From Cladosporium sp. IMV 00045 (taxonomy: Eukaryota; Ascomycota; Dothideomycetes; Cladosporiales; Cladosporiaceae), in assembly GCA_001931905.2 (NCBI GenBank), contig MSJI02000274.1, positions 1-25,587 of the forward strand: a stretch of DNA of 25,587 nt, in the 5' to 3' direction. Below, in pieces: positions 1-9,534 of this stretch. Each line of letters starts with the position of its first letter. Positions within the stretch are counted from its first letter, which is position 1. The position numbers and the translations under genes were made by a program. The notes below the pieces were generated by a model. It had not been told where the DNA came from. It saw only the letters and a list, made by a program, of their open reading frames with translations, and ran no database searches.

Positions 1-881
1 GCGGCTCCAAGAATTGTGAACTCATTGTCATCGTAGTCCTCCGATGATAAAACTTCGTCATGTGCCGAGGGACCGAGATGTCTAGCCATCTCAACATATC
101 TGCGGATGGCTCTGTCTCGCTGCGAGCCCTGCAGGCCACGAATGGCGGCCCTGACCATGATGACAAGCAGCTTCTCATCGGGCGTCACGCCCTTCGAGTG
201 AACCTCCACCTCGAACCATTTCTGCATCTTCAATTGAAAGGAAGGGCGCTCTGCCGAACCTGCTGCTGCAAGGTGGCGTAGCAACTCCCCTAGGTATGCA
301 GTGTGTGCATGTAACAGTTCTGGAGCGTGTGGCGAATTGCTCTCGGCGAGCCTCTGGATGATACTTTCCGCCCTGGACATGCGACCAACGCGCAGAGTTG
401 TGTGTAGGTATTGCAACAGATCCATTATATTGCCGACGACGCCGTGTGCCACTTTGACCATGGGCTGTGGCGTAGATGTTGTGTTGTTGATGACGATGGG
501 ATCCGAGTAGGGTCGTAGCTTCGCAAGGCCTTGATCCGCGATTTTCGTGAAGTCCCAAGGAAGATGCGCATCCTGACCTGTGTTCCGGAATGCACCGGGG
601 TTCACGCCTTCCACTGTGTATTCATGCTCTTGACGGGCCGAGTGATGGTCGGCAGCGGTGGCGAGGTGTCGAATATGCGCTCTCGCCTGCTGCGATACTT
701 TCGAGTCGCTTCGTCTGCGCGGTCGGGAGGTAGGCTGTGAGGATGATGACGCTGCGGTGTGTGATGCACTCCATCTCAACTGCGCCGGAGCAAGCCATGG
801 CAGATTGAGCTGTGCGAAGGAGGAGGCGAGGACTCTTGTTGCATGACGCTGCTGTCTCCGTCCAGCAGAGCGAACGAGCAT
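1..881 (-). CDS. RPO41: Mitochondrial DNA-directed RNA polymerase, N-terminal part (runs off left edge)
   Basis: An open frame with no stop runs on the minus strand from ATG at 881 to the window edge (293 codons plus two bases), so the gene is 3'-truncated by the window. Rpo41 is the single-subunit T7-like polymerase that transcribes mitochondrial DNA. The start MLVRSAGRRQQRHATR is rich in Arg and lacks acidic residues, as expected for a mitochondrial presequence. It is followed by LPWLAPAQLRWSAS (residues 27-40), a pattern I associate with filamentous-fungal Rpo41 N-termini. Further on come PWDFTKIADQGLAKLRPYSDP (split here as PWDFTKIADQ and GLAKLRPYSDP), TTLRVGRMSRAESIIQRLAE and LKMQKWFEVEVHSKGVTPDE, resembling the helical PPR-like N-terminal region. 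The catalytic domain lies outside the window, so the call rests on N-terminal resemblance recalled from the family and not on active-site residues. No intron is needed in this part. Confidence 0.8.
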   Translation of the reverse strand, partial: MLVRSAGRRQQRHATRVLASSFAQLNLPWLAPAQLRWSASHTAASSSSQPTSRPRRRSDSKVSQQARAHIRHLATAADHHSARQEHEYTVEGVNPGAFRNTGQDAHLPWDFTKIADQGLAKLRPYSDPIVINNTTSTPQPMVKVAHGVVGNIMDLLQYLHTTLRVGRMSRAESIIQRLAESNSPHAPELLHAHTAYLGELLRHLAAAGSAERPSFQLKMQKWFEVEVHSKGVTPDEKLLVIMVRAAIRGLQGSQRDRAIRRYVEMARHLGPSAHDEVLSSEDYDDNEFTILGA

Positions 882-2204
882 GATGCACAGCCCGGGGGAA
901 GGATTAGAATAGTACAAATGGCGGAGAAAAAAGCCTCATCGACCAAACTCCAGGCACGGCGCTGAACAGTAACAAAAGAATGGCGAGAGGGTAATGATGG
1001 ATGGATTAGGAGAGTGAAAAAAAAAGACAACGATATGGAGTAGCAAAGCAGTGCCCACGACCCTCGCGCGAAAGTTCGGCTTCAGGGAAAGGAGATTGCT
1101 AGAAGGCCTAGAGAAGGCTTGGCGGGGAGAGGATCCTCGCCACCTGAGAGCATAGACCTCAAGGACGAAATCATGTCAACATCACATACACGGGAAGCAT
1201 TACTGTTATTGTGAGCATCATCGCCACGCTGGATTCTTGGTCATAGTCAGAGGTCATTAATTACATGTCGCTCTCAGAATCGATTGCTGGTCGTAATCTT
1301 CGGCGACAATGATGTCTTGCCGGTTGCATGCATGAGAGGCCGATAATGGCCACTTGCTATATGATATTGAAAATCAGACCACAGCAATACTCCATTGTCG
1401 AGACCAATTGTCCAGAGAAAGATCTGTCTGAGATTGTCATAAGTTGACCTAGATGGTGTTCGTCTTCGGATAGCAAGCAACAAATCTAGCGACGTGCGGA
1501 CCGCCTGGACTCCTCAAACAGCACCCAATCCTTATACTTGACCAAGTGATTTAGATAAAAGTCCAACAAATGGAGAAATGGCAAGGTAGATCCAAGAATG
1601 ATCGGCGCTTTTCGAATGGATCGATTAGTTGATTAAAGTCGCGACATCAAACGTGGAGAAGCCAACTTCGTGTCTCTCGATGTATCTGAAGAATTGATAG
1701 AAGTTAGCAGTCTCGTGAAATCGAAGTAACTGACATTTGTGGTAGCTGGAGATAGGGGCATGAAGCATTCGCTTCTATTTTGGGGATCTAATGGGAGTGG
1801 CTTCAAGAGTTTTTTTGTAATCATCACTGCAAATTTCAGATCAGTGCGGGTTTTCCAGATATTCAAATCAAATGGCATGTTCATAAGATTGCACAAATGA
1901 CAAGGAATGTGTCTAGCTCAAATATGCCTTCAATTCCCTGCCTCTCCGGTATTCGTGACCTTCTCTGTCGGGTCCGTAAGCCTTGTGCTGCTGTGGAGGG
2001 ATCACTGCCCAAAATTTCACTTCCGCCAGCCTCGGCCGCACAAAACAGGCAAGCACGCATCCGATGTGATTTGAGTGAAGTGAACAGAACTAAAAGGAAA
2101 AACGCGCTGAGTGAGAGGACAACCGGGTCAGATTACTGCACGGCAAAAAACGAAGTATGTCGCTGAACCTGACAATAGTCATTCTGGATGGGCCAAAAAT
2201 CGAC
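882..2204. other. Intergenic region upstream of RPO41
   Basis: This 1.3 kb holds no frame I can support. The short frames on both strands look random, with no recognisable domain. It contains the RPO41 promoter side (882 to about 1200) and, at its right end, the 3' flank of the initiator tRNA gene. From about 1200 it looks richer in A+T than the gene regions, by eye only. Confidence 0.5.
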
Positions 2205-2210
2205 AAAAAA
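2205..2210 (-). terminator. RNA polymerase III terminator of tRNA-iMet
   Basis: On the minus strand a run of six T begins three nucleotides after the tRNA 3' end (2213). This is the normal Pol III termination signal and supports an intact, transcribed tRNA gene. Confidence 0.85.
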
Positions 2211-2248
2211 GATAGCTGAGAATGGTTTCGATCCATTGCCCTCCGGGT

Positions 2249-2260
2249 TGCTTAGTTTCC
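2249..2260 (-). other. 12-nt intron at the canonical 37/38 site of tRNA-iMet
   Basis: GGAAACTAAGCA lies between A37 (2261) and A38 (2248), the standard position for introns removed by the tRNA splicing endonuclease. Excision leaves the loop CTCATAA closed by a perfect five-pair stem. It is very short for a tRNA intron but within the range known for eukaryotes. Confidence 0.75.
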
Positions 2261-2274
2261 TATGAGCCCGGCGC

Positions 2275-2330
2275 CTTTTCCTTTGTTAGTTTTGATTCAA
2301 TTCAAAGGTCATTGTTGAGTAAGAACTTAC
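2275..2330 (-). other. 56-nt GT-AG intron inside the D stem of tRNA-iMet
   Basis: On the minus strand the insertion begins GTAAGT and ends GGAAAAG, with AAAACTAACAAAG placing a consensus CTAAC branch site about 15 nt before the end. These are the donor, branch and acceptor signals used by mRNA introns in this window. Excision joins D-stem halves GC and GC and gives the family-standard GCGC-AGCGGAA-GCGC-G. It lies between nucleotides 23 and 24 of the mature tRNA, away from the 37/38 site used by the tRNA splicing endonuclease. Whether the spliceosome removes it is inferred. The boundary could slide slightly without changing the product. Confidence 0.8.
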
Positions 2331-2352
2331 GCTTCCGCTGCGCCACTCAGCT

Positions 2353-3523
2353 GATGCAAGATTTGCGTTGATTGATGACGGTTGTTGCACTACAATCTTG
2401 AATAGCCCTTCAATTTTCCGAGAAATCCCCAAATGAACGTCTTGATGCTCACCTTTATATGTTCTCAGTCTCACTAGACAGAGATGGTCAGGTGTTGCTC
2501 AACGATATCCTAGTAGTTCGAGGTACATTACTGGCATTAGAATCGATCCACTATCTTCTCACGAAGTTTTTAATTCACGGACGACTAGGTATAATAAGTG
2601 ACTGATGGGTTACACATGTACGTTAGTTTGGCTTTTGTGATACTCAGTATACCAATTACTTCAGCTGTCTACATCAAGAGATTTGATGATGTTATGTAAT
2701 GATATCAAACACAATCCAGACTTGCTACCTAGGTATCAAATCTATATAAAAGGGAGTGAATTCAAGATCTGCTGGGTATTCATATTTGATCTTAACTTGT
2801 CATTGTTAGGTATTTGGCTGCTTCGGCTGATTCTTCGACAAGGACATGGTTCGTGGTGGACATATAGTTGCACGAGAGGAAAGGTCACGAGATCAGTGAA
2901 ATCTATGGCGATATACAATAGGATACATTGGTCAGACTAGGTGAACGAACTGGATTGTATAGTTCTCTGGTGATTAGTGACTCACATTAACCAGGCCCAT
3001 CAAGCAACCAGATATCGGAGACTTGGGCTTGCAGTCTGAGAGACGCCATCTTTGCGACTTGAAATCAAGAGTGCTACTACAGTGAGCTCACTCCATCAGA
3101 AGTGTAACTTTACTTCATCTTCATGGAAGTAAATGCAGCAACAAAGTAGTGGTTGGCCAGCAACCAGTTCCGCTGACGTCGCATGAGCCTTTGGCAGTGC
3201 AGCCAAATCTCTAGGACATGCTAATGCTCTACACCTCAGAGTCTACTGCCCAGTCCTCATAGCTTCTACAGTTCTCACTCTCGACCATTGTAGGACTCAA
3301 CCACGGGGATCTTGCAATGCATCGAGCTCAGATCCTCACCTCGCTCCTATCTAGAAACTGTGGAAATACCATCCATCGCGATTGTCGATGAGAATCTCAG
3401 AATCTGGTCGCACATCCCTGCAAGTACCCTCAATGCTAGAATTGGTCGATGCTTGTCATATTTGAGAAGAATGCTGACACCTTGGTACGTCGTCAATAAA
3501 AACACAGCTGCATCTACAAGTCA
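2353..3523. other. Intergenic region between tRNA-iMet and the SDR gene
   Basis: No supportable gene. There is a good TATA-like string (TATATAAAAG, from 2743) and an ACCTAGGT palindrome near 2728, but no convincing reading frame follows. The composition looks AT-rich compared with the coding regions. The part near 3300-3523 is the 3' flank of the minus-strand SDR gene. Confidence 0.45.
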
Positions 3524-4586
3524 TCAAGCCAACTTGCCCGGTACAAAAGGATGCCCAGCACTCAACCCACCATCAACCGCCCACGCCTGACCATTCACAT
3601 AGCTCGCGCTGTCACTGCCCAAGAAAGCGACCACTCTCGCGATCTCATCAGCGATTCCACCCCTTGCCAACGGATTCAGCTGGCCCAGCTTCCTCTCAGT
3701 GCCTCTTTTCCGCGCCGCGTTGTACACTTCGCTTGTCATGCCTGTCTCGATGAGTCCAGGGCATACTGCATTACAACGAATGCCTTTGCCTGTCAGCTGG
3801 AACGCGGCAGTCTGCATGATGCTGATGACGGCGGCCTTGGACGCCGAGTAGTCGGTCGGGCCGGCATTAGAGCGTAAGCCGGCGACGGAGGCGGTGGCGA
3901 CAATGCTACCTGCAGGGTATGGTTTGGAGTCGGATGTCTTCAGCATGCCTCTTGCGGCGTGCTTGGTCGCTAGGAAGACGCTGCAGTGGACTGTCAATAC
4001 AAAACAGCGCTGGAACAGCTAAGTGTGGCAAAATCTCACCCCAACGCATTGGTCTTCATAATCTTCATGAAATCGTCCGCAGTCGCATCCAAAACCGTCA
4101 CCGCACCAGCAGTGATGCCTGCATTCGCAAAGAAGATGTCAAGCCGGCCATACTTCTCCAGCACCTCGTCGACGAGTTTCTCGACATCTGCTTCCTCGCC
4201 TGCATCGACTCTCCGGGCGTGCACTTCAACATTTGGGTACAGACTTTTGATTTCGCGGGCATGGATGTCCAGCAAGTCGGTCTTGTAGTCACAAATGAAG
4301 ACTGCTTTGGCGCCGTTGCGGGCGAATTGATGTGATGTTGCCCGGCCGATGCCGTTGGGCGAGTTGGCCCCAGTTACAACTACGACTTTGTCTTTGACGC
4401 TTCTGAATGGATGTCAGTTCTGAGATCGTCACGCCCAATCCTGCTCCACACTTACGGTCCTACTGTTTCTTTGGCAATGGTAGGGATGTTGGGAACCCCT
4501 TCGAAGGATCCGAGGTCGGCAGGGTTCAATGGCTTTACGAGCTGCTCGCTCAGCGCGGCCACACGAGCTTTCGAATTCAAGGACAT
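3524..4586 (-). CDS. Short-chain dehydrogenase/reductase (classical-type SDR), three exons
   Basis: Minus-strand join of 4586-4456, 4402-4040 and 3980-3524, giving 316 residues. The introns are 53 and 59 nt. The first is GTAAGT...TTCAG in phase 2. The second uses donor GTGAGA and acceptor CTGCAG, which restores the family string NALGVFLATKHA; the earlier AG (GACAG) would break the frame. This is an NAD(P)(H)-dependent oxidoreductase with a Rossmann fold. The cofactor loop TGANSPNGIGRA is at residues 54-65, FANAGI at about 135-140, active-site Asn in the NALG string at 162, catalytic Ser in ATASVAG at about 196, and YSASK at 209-213 supplying Tyr and Lys. A 44-residue N-terminal extension precedes the fold. 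There is no signal peptide, so it is probably cytosolic. AVFICDYK, with Asp after strand 2, hints at NAD(H) preference (inference). The substrate cannot be told, and no biosynthetic cluster is visible around it. Confidence 0.9.
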
Positions 4587-6706
4587 AGCTGAGTGATGGC
4601 ACTGGAAGATGAATATACTGTTACTGAATTACAAAGGAGCAGTAGTTCCATATGCCAGATGCTACTGCTTCCGAGGATGTCTGGTCAGCTCCTGGTATGG
4701 CAGTACCTCCATGTCCAGCTGAGCCGAGGCATCACAACATGAGACAACGGTGATCGGGTATCAATGATCCGAGAAACGCAGTACGTGACTTGGACTGCAT
4801 CTGCGCTGTTTGCTGTCTCTTCTGAGCAGTAGTAGTGGCCATACTTAAGGCATGAATGAATGAAAAGGGAATTGTCTCTGTATGTCGTAGCTCACTAACG
4901 CACCATCGTTCGATGCTGTCCGAGTCGTAACGCTAAAGAGAAAATGGATTCGAGCGGTGGTTGGGGTTTAATAATGTTGCGGTGACACATTTAGCATGTT
5001 ATTCCCAATTCGTCAAAAACATCCTCGAGTAAGGAAACACGCGCTCGGGACAAATAGCCTAGTCAAGGTGTCTCTCAAACCTCTTACTTCTGGAGCTTCC
5101 TTCATCGAAATTTACCACGCGATCTATCATCTAGTTTTGCTTACTGCAATACCAATAGAAGAGGGCGTCATCGCAGCGATAGTGCGACCGTCTGGACCGC
5201 ACGATGCCGGGAAAATGACATGGCCGTCCTATATCCTCCGGTACCATGCGATGCAGCAGGGGGCGTTTAAGTGTGGTCGAGATGTTAGCTTCATGTTTAC
5301 TCCTCGCTCCTTTCGCTGTCGTCGCAACAGCGAGGTGCGCGTGACGTGCCATGTCCACTCTGAAGGTCACAAGCGCTATCGAAAAACCCACCATCACAAA
5401 GCATAACGAAATCTGCTATGAGATCGACTGTCCTGGGGAAAGACTTTCTCGGTGCCGAACAAATGCCTGCGGATCATCAGGCATCTTCTAGCAGAATTTT
5501 TCTGTATAGAGTTGACCGCCATATCAATTTCCGAGCAGTTGTAGCAATTTCCGCCCGACGCAGAAACGCTGGCGCTCGCCTCCACTTGCTAGAGAAAAAC
5601 GGCGACCTGCAGGTAAAATTGACAGATCATTACCACCAGCCCACAAAGGAGTGAGGGCGTGTGTGCCTGCAGCCAAGTGCAGCGCCACCGAACCAACACC
5701 CCGATACGAAGTCTCTCTAACACCCAACACAAGTCCCATGGTTGGCGCACACGCGTCTGCAAGCGTATTTGGGTCTTCACGCCCACGACACCTGTGGCGA
5801 CCGTGGCGACTTTTGTATGATGTGCTGGTCGGATCTACGCTTGCTCCAGTACCGTAGTTCATGCGCACCGCATGTTCCACAAACGCCCAAAGAGATCCGG
5901 AGCTGGCGGCAGGACGAACCCGAACCTGGTCCGACCTGCAAGGGCGGCACAGGGCGGCACATGGCTCTGCGACCGATCTACCCTAGACTATCCAGAAAAC
6001 TTCCTTCCGCGCAGTCTTCTGCAGGCCTGGAACACTGCTTCAGTCTACTTTCGTCTATTGTTTCCGCGGCGCTCATGGCGAGGGCTGTCAGACATATCGT
6101 CACCATCCGGTACCAACCACGTGTGTAGCACAGCCTCCCGTGATCCTGCCGCCTGTGTGGTCTCAAGCATTCTGGCCTGACGAGCGCTGCCGGCCGCAAT
6201 AATGCTCGTTGCATCTCGACCCTCGACTGACCACAGAGACTGTGAATAATACCTGGTTAAGAAAGGCGAGACTGCAGGGTTACCAGAAAGAAACTCATAA
6301 CGGCTCGCAAGTCGAGCCGAATAGAACGGATATGAACCTTGCTCAGGTAAGGCCAGGATAGTCTCCGCGCGGCGCCAGACCCTGTGTGGGTTTTCACTCT
6401 GACGTGGTCGTGCGTGGTGTGCTAAGTGTGGAGGCTTTTGGCTTTGCGGTCTGTTTGTATGAGCCTTTCGGCGCCCACCTACTTGCGTGTTGTGCGACGA
6501 TCAATCATATCTCTACCCTTTCTGTCCCGCCCCTCGTTGGAAAGCGTTTCATCCTCCATCACAACACATACCCTGACTTACCTGCCGTCTACGATAAGTG
6601 CCCTGGTTCTTCGCTCGATCGATCGATTGCTTCAACTTTGTTCAACATCACCATACCGCATTTGCGAAAAAAGCAATCAAGGATATTCGAACTATCAAAA
6701 CCGACA
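4587..6706. other. Divergent intergenic region between the SDR and the small Ser-rich gene
   Basis: About 2.1 kb without a supportable gene. Open frames of 60-136 codons occur on both strands (for example 4996-5406 plus and 5524-5880 minus), but they overlap each other, show no domain and have no credible intron or start context. It should contain the promoters of both flanking genes. The last 320 bases before 6707 are pyrimidine- and A-rich in the manner of a fungal 5' leader. Confidence 0.5.
5941..5960. repeat. Perfect tandem duplication of a 10-mer
   Basis: AGGGCGGCAC occurs twice in direct succession. It is non-coding and probably a replication-slippage product. Confidence 0.8.
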
Positions 6707-6958
6707 ATGTCGTCCTCCAAATTCGTCGAGATTCTCGACAACGATGCGACTCCCTACTCTCACGCCAACGTCAGCCTTGAGGCGACACTCGACGAGACCC
6801 GCAGACGCTCGGCTTCAAGCATATCCAGCAGCAGTGACAGCGACAAGTCAACAAGCCAAAGGCCAACATCGCCGCCTTCGCCAACATCATCAACGTCACC
6901 AACCACGCAAGTGAAGACCCGACTTCGCGCTTTCTCTTTGCGCAAGAACAAGGCGTGA
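6707..6958 (+). CDS. Small Ser-rich protein, 83 residues, unknown function
   Basis: ATG at 6707 sits in a good fungal start context (CGACAATGTCG) after an A-rich leader. The frame is also open upstream to 6386, but that part reads like 5' UTR and not protein. The product begins MSSSKFVEILDNDATPYSHA and then has LEATLDETRRRSASS. A run of Ser/Asp (residues about 43-55), a Pro/Ser/Thr-rich stretch, and a basic tail TRLRAFSLRKNKA follow. RRRSASS and RAFSLRK look like basophilic kinase sites. There is no signal peptide or membrane segment. I do not recognise a named family. The structured N-terminus followed by a phospho-site-rich tail resembles small conserved fungal proteins of unknown role. No intron is needed. 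Confidence 0.65.
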   Translation: MSSSKFVEILDNDATPYSHANVSLEATLDETRRRSASSISSSSDSDKSTSQRPTSPPSPTSSTSPTTQVKTRLRAFSLRKNKA

Positions 6959-8544
6959 GCGAATACAGTCTTCGGACCGCGACAGTAGCATTCGAACCCA
7001 TCTTCCAGGGTCAACGCACAACTTTCACGATCATGAATGTACGACTACTACGATTTTATCTGAACACCACCTACCAAGGTCGCATCAACTCGACGGAGGC
7101 TTGCATCCACCCGGCTGAACAACAGCACGCGGATTGTCTAGCCGGCATCGCATTATTGCAACAACCGAGCGGTTGAATACAGTGACAGTGGGCGCACACA
7201 CCCAACATCGCCAAATCACCAAACCACGCACTTTCTGAGCACGATAGCCTGCGTTATTTACGGGTTGATTCGCAGCGTTGAAGCACCGCTATGAGAGTCA
7301 CATGGCAGGGATAATTGCAGAGGGCCTTATCAACTTGGCCAGGAAGAGGAGAATGGAATAGCATGTATTGCAGGTTCCGGCGGAGAAGGACATAATTAGT
7401 GACGAGAGCTGTAAACATATCACGGCCACTTTGAGAATCACATTTACTTTGCATACTATTCGATTCCTCGTGTTCTCTCTTTCATTCCCTTCATTGTAGA
7501 TCGACGTTCAGTCCACATTCTGAAATAGCTACTGCAATACCCAAACGCCCATAAGTTATCAACCAGGAATAACAGACAACTAACAGCAGAACCGAACGCA
7601 ACAAAGTGGTGTCGTGCGACAGGTCGCGAGCTCTGCGCCTCTCGCGTCTATATGTCGCCGCCATTAATCAAGCAGGTACGTACCTGAGACCCTCCCGAAT
7701 GATCCCCGCTTCCAGGGACCAATATTTCTTCTCGTGAGGCACATATAAGCGGCACGGGGAGAGCTGCAGACTCGCTACACCAGTGAGAGACCTGTTCAAT
7801 CGGGAGTTTCGAATTTGGAAGCGAGGTTGCATGTTAAGTTGTGGTTGGGGGTTTGGAACGATTGATGGTGGTCGTGTGAGAGGGGTGGTGGTATATTCGA
7901 CTCAGCCTTAGTGAGAACAGGCACAGCATACTTTCGCGATGGCAATATGATGCATGAAGACAAGAGGGATAATTCGCGATGTTACACTTAATATCAGACG
8001 GCAATATATGGCTAGTCTACCTAATGCAGATGGTCAGGAAGACACCGTGGTGGTGCTGGAGTTCACCGTAGAATCACATATGTTCGGGTTAGGGTTGGGG
8101 TTGAGACCAAGTCGAATAAGCCACATGTTTAACTCGATATGCTTGAAAGTCTGTGACAAGAGATTTTTCTCCATTTTCGTGGGCATATAACGCTCGAAAT
8201 AATTGATCGAAAACGATACAATGCTGGGCAGCCCGTTGTGAACAACACAGTATCAATATATTTGGGTGAAGACTGTGTCAGATGGAAGTGTACTGGATCG
8301 ATGAATTCGAACCATCACAAATCGCTCGACGCCTCAAAATGAGCGATCGATGCACCCAGGATGCACTGGAAATTCGTCCCCCACTTTTGGCTTCGATTTG
8401 GAACTTTTCACTAACACCTTGGCGCTCCTTCCTCATCTGAACCAACTCTCGCAAATCGACTCCGTTTTCGATCCGGTTTTCGATGCTCATAATCTAGTTA
8501 CATATACAAACAAGCCCCTTGTCTTCCATCAATCAATATCCCTT
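6959..8544. other. Intergenic region between the small Ser-rich gene and tRNA-Lys
   Basis: About 1.6 kb without a supportable gene. It contains a perfect 14-bp palindrome, CAGGTACGTACCTG (7673-7686), and a short telomere-like G-rich run (8086-8103). Frames such as 7954-8190 show no recognisable domain. Confidence 0.45.
8086..8103 (+). repeat. Short interstitial telomere-like repeat
   Basis: GGGTTAGGGTTGGGGTTG is three imperfect units of the fungal telomere repeat (TTAGGG). It is too short to be a telomere remnant with certainty. It may be chance, a repair scar or a binding site for a telobox protein. Confidence 0.5.
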
Positions 8545-8647
8545 GCCGGGGTAGCTCAATCGGTAGAGCGTGTGGCTCTTAGAAAATGTCACTGGCATCA
8601 TTCAAGAGACAACCTCAAGGTCGTGGGTTCGAGCCCCACCTTCGGCT
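8545..8647 (+). tRNA. tRNA-Lys (CTT) with a 30-nt canonical intron
   Basis: The acceptor stem GCCGGGG (8545-8551) pairs with CTTCGGC (8640-8646), with U73 at 8647 as in yeast tRNA-Lys(CUU). The D arm is GCTC-AATCGGTA-GAGC. The anticodon loop is CTCTTA|A with anticodon CTT at 8578-8580. The intron spans 8582-8611, after position 37. The T arm is GTGGG-TTCGAGC-CCCAC. Intron bases AAGAG (8604-8608) are complementary to CTCTT (8576-8580), the anticodon-intron pairing typical of pre-tRNAs. The mature length is 73 nt. One oddity is that the anticodon stem TGTGG/CCTCA has a U-U mismatch at 29:41 (8573 and 8615), where TGAGG would pair fully. It is probably functional. Confidence 0.9.
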
Positions 8648-9167
8648 ATTCCTATACAAAGCTCCAAGAGACCTTCTTTTTTGCTCATTGTCCTCCTTCT
8701 CAAGCCAAGGAATCGATCTACTTCGACCAAGGACCGATCTTTTTATCACTGCCATGTATTGCTAGATAGTCCAGGGTGGCGGAACGCACCCCAAAGGCCT
8801 GAGCCCACCCCTGGGATACGACATTACCTGGGCCGATCGACTACGGACGATATTGCATTCACATCTTCAGCGAAACGTAGGGCTGTATCAACAGCATTGC
8901 ACAGCTGTCAAGACAAGCCCCAGCAACCTGCGGTAGGTGTTCATCCAGTTCTGTTCATTACGAATCCTCACGTTCAGCCTCCTGTACCGACAATACGGAC
9001 GAAGATAGATCGCCCATCCACCTCGTTGGTTCAGGAATGCAATGGACATCCCGTCTCAAGCACGGCGCACCCAACAACAACACATCTCAAAAGCCCTTGT
9101 CTCCTTGGTTAGGCCATCATAGTCTTCTTGCAACAACACTATCGTTTGTTGGAAAAATACCGTCACA
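8648..9167 (+). other. tRNA-Lys 3' flank and WSC-gene promoter/leader
   Basis: Apart from the Pol III terminator at 8677-8682, this stretch has no gene. The last 150 bases, with CAAT-like and A/C-rich sequence up to CACAATGGC, are a plausible promoter and 5' UTR for the WSC gene. Confidence 0.5.
8677..8682 (+). terminator. RNA polymerase III terminator of tRNA-Lys
   Basis: A T6 run 30 nt after the tRNA 3' end, consistent with Pol III termination. Confidence 0.7.
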
Positions 9168-9534
9168 ATGGCTGGCGCGTCGCGTTTCTCGGCATTACTC
9201 GCCTTCACGGTCCTATTTTCACACCATGTTCAGGCAGGATGGGAGATGCTATCGCCAGAGTATGCGGCGGCAGTCCCACAGCCTGGTTACGACAAACGGC
9301 AAGCACCACCTGGAAATACAGGACCAAGAACAGTCATCGATGCTGGTTATGGTGCGAATCGCAGTCGAACCGTTCCCTTGTATATTGATGAGTGAACTGA
9401 CATTTAGCTTTCACGCGACAGGATTCTCATGGATTGGCTGTTATAGAGACGAAATCACACAGAGAGTGCGAGCGCTCTCCGATGACAGGCTCCCGGAAGG
9501 CATCAATGTGACCGTCGAAGGCTGCGCGCAATAT

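Larger units (their letters stand above)
2213..2352 (-). tRNA. Initiator tRNA-Met (CAT) with two introns, one spliceosomal-like in the D arm
   Basis: Read on the minus strand, the acceptor stem is AGCTGAG (2352-2346) pairing with CTCAGCT (2220-2214), then discriminator A at 2213. The D arm starts GCGC-AGCGGAA-GC and is interrupted by 56 nt (2330-2275) before GC at 2274-2273. The anticodon stem CCGGG/CCCGG (2271-2267 with 2247-2243) is perfect, with loop CTCATA|A and anticodon CAT at 2264-2262. A 12-nt insertion (2260-2249) follows position 37. The T arm is AATGG-ATCGAAA-CCATT. Initiator hallmarks are all present: A1:U72, three G:C pairs at 29-31:39-41, and the ATCGAAA T-loop with A54 and A60. 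After removal of both insertions the RNA is 72 nt, the usual length. A-box (TGGCGCAGCGG) and B-box (GGATCGAAACC) sequences are uninterrupted, and a T6 terminator follows. Confidence 0.93.

Noticed and set aside
2743..2753. TATA box-like TATATAAAAG
   Set aside because: No credible coding region or RNA gene follows within several hundred bases on either strand.
3524..3997. Single-exon SDR fragment starting MTVHCSVFLATKH
   Set aside because: The ATG lies in the second intron. Splicing to CTGCAG restores NALGVFLATKHA, so this is exon 3 of a longer gene.
4996..5406. 136-codon plus-strand frame
   Set aside because: Overlaps an open frame on the other strand, has no domain or leader, and its residue composition looks random.
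8770..8850. tRNA-like GTCCAGGGTGGCGGAACG sequence after tRNA-Lys
   Set aside because: No acceptor, anticodon or T-arm pairing could be found, and there is no B box at a suitable distance.
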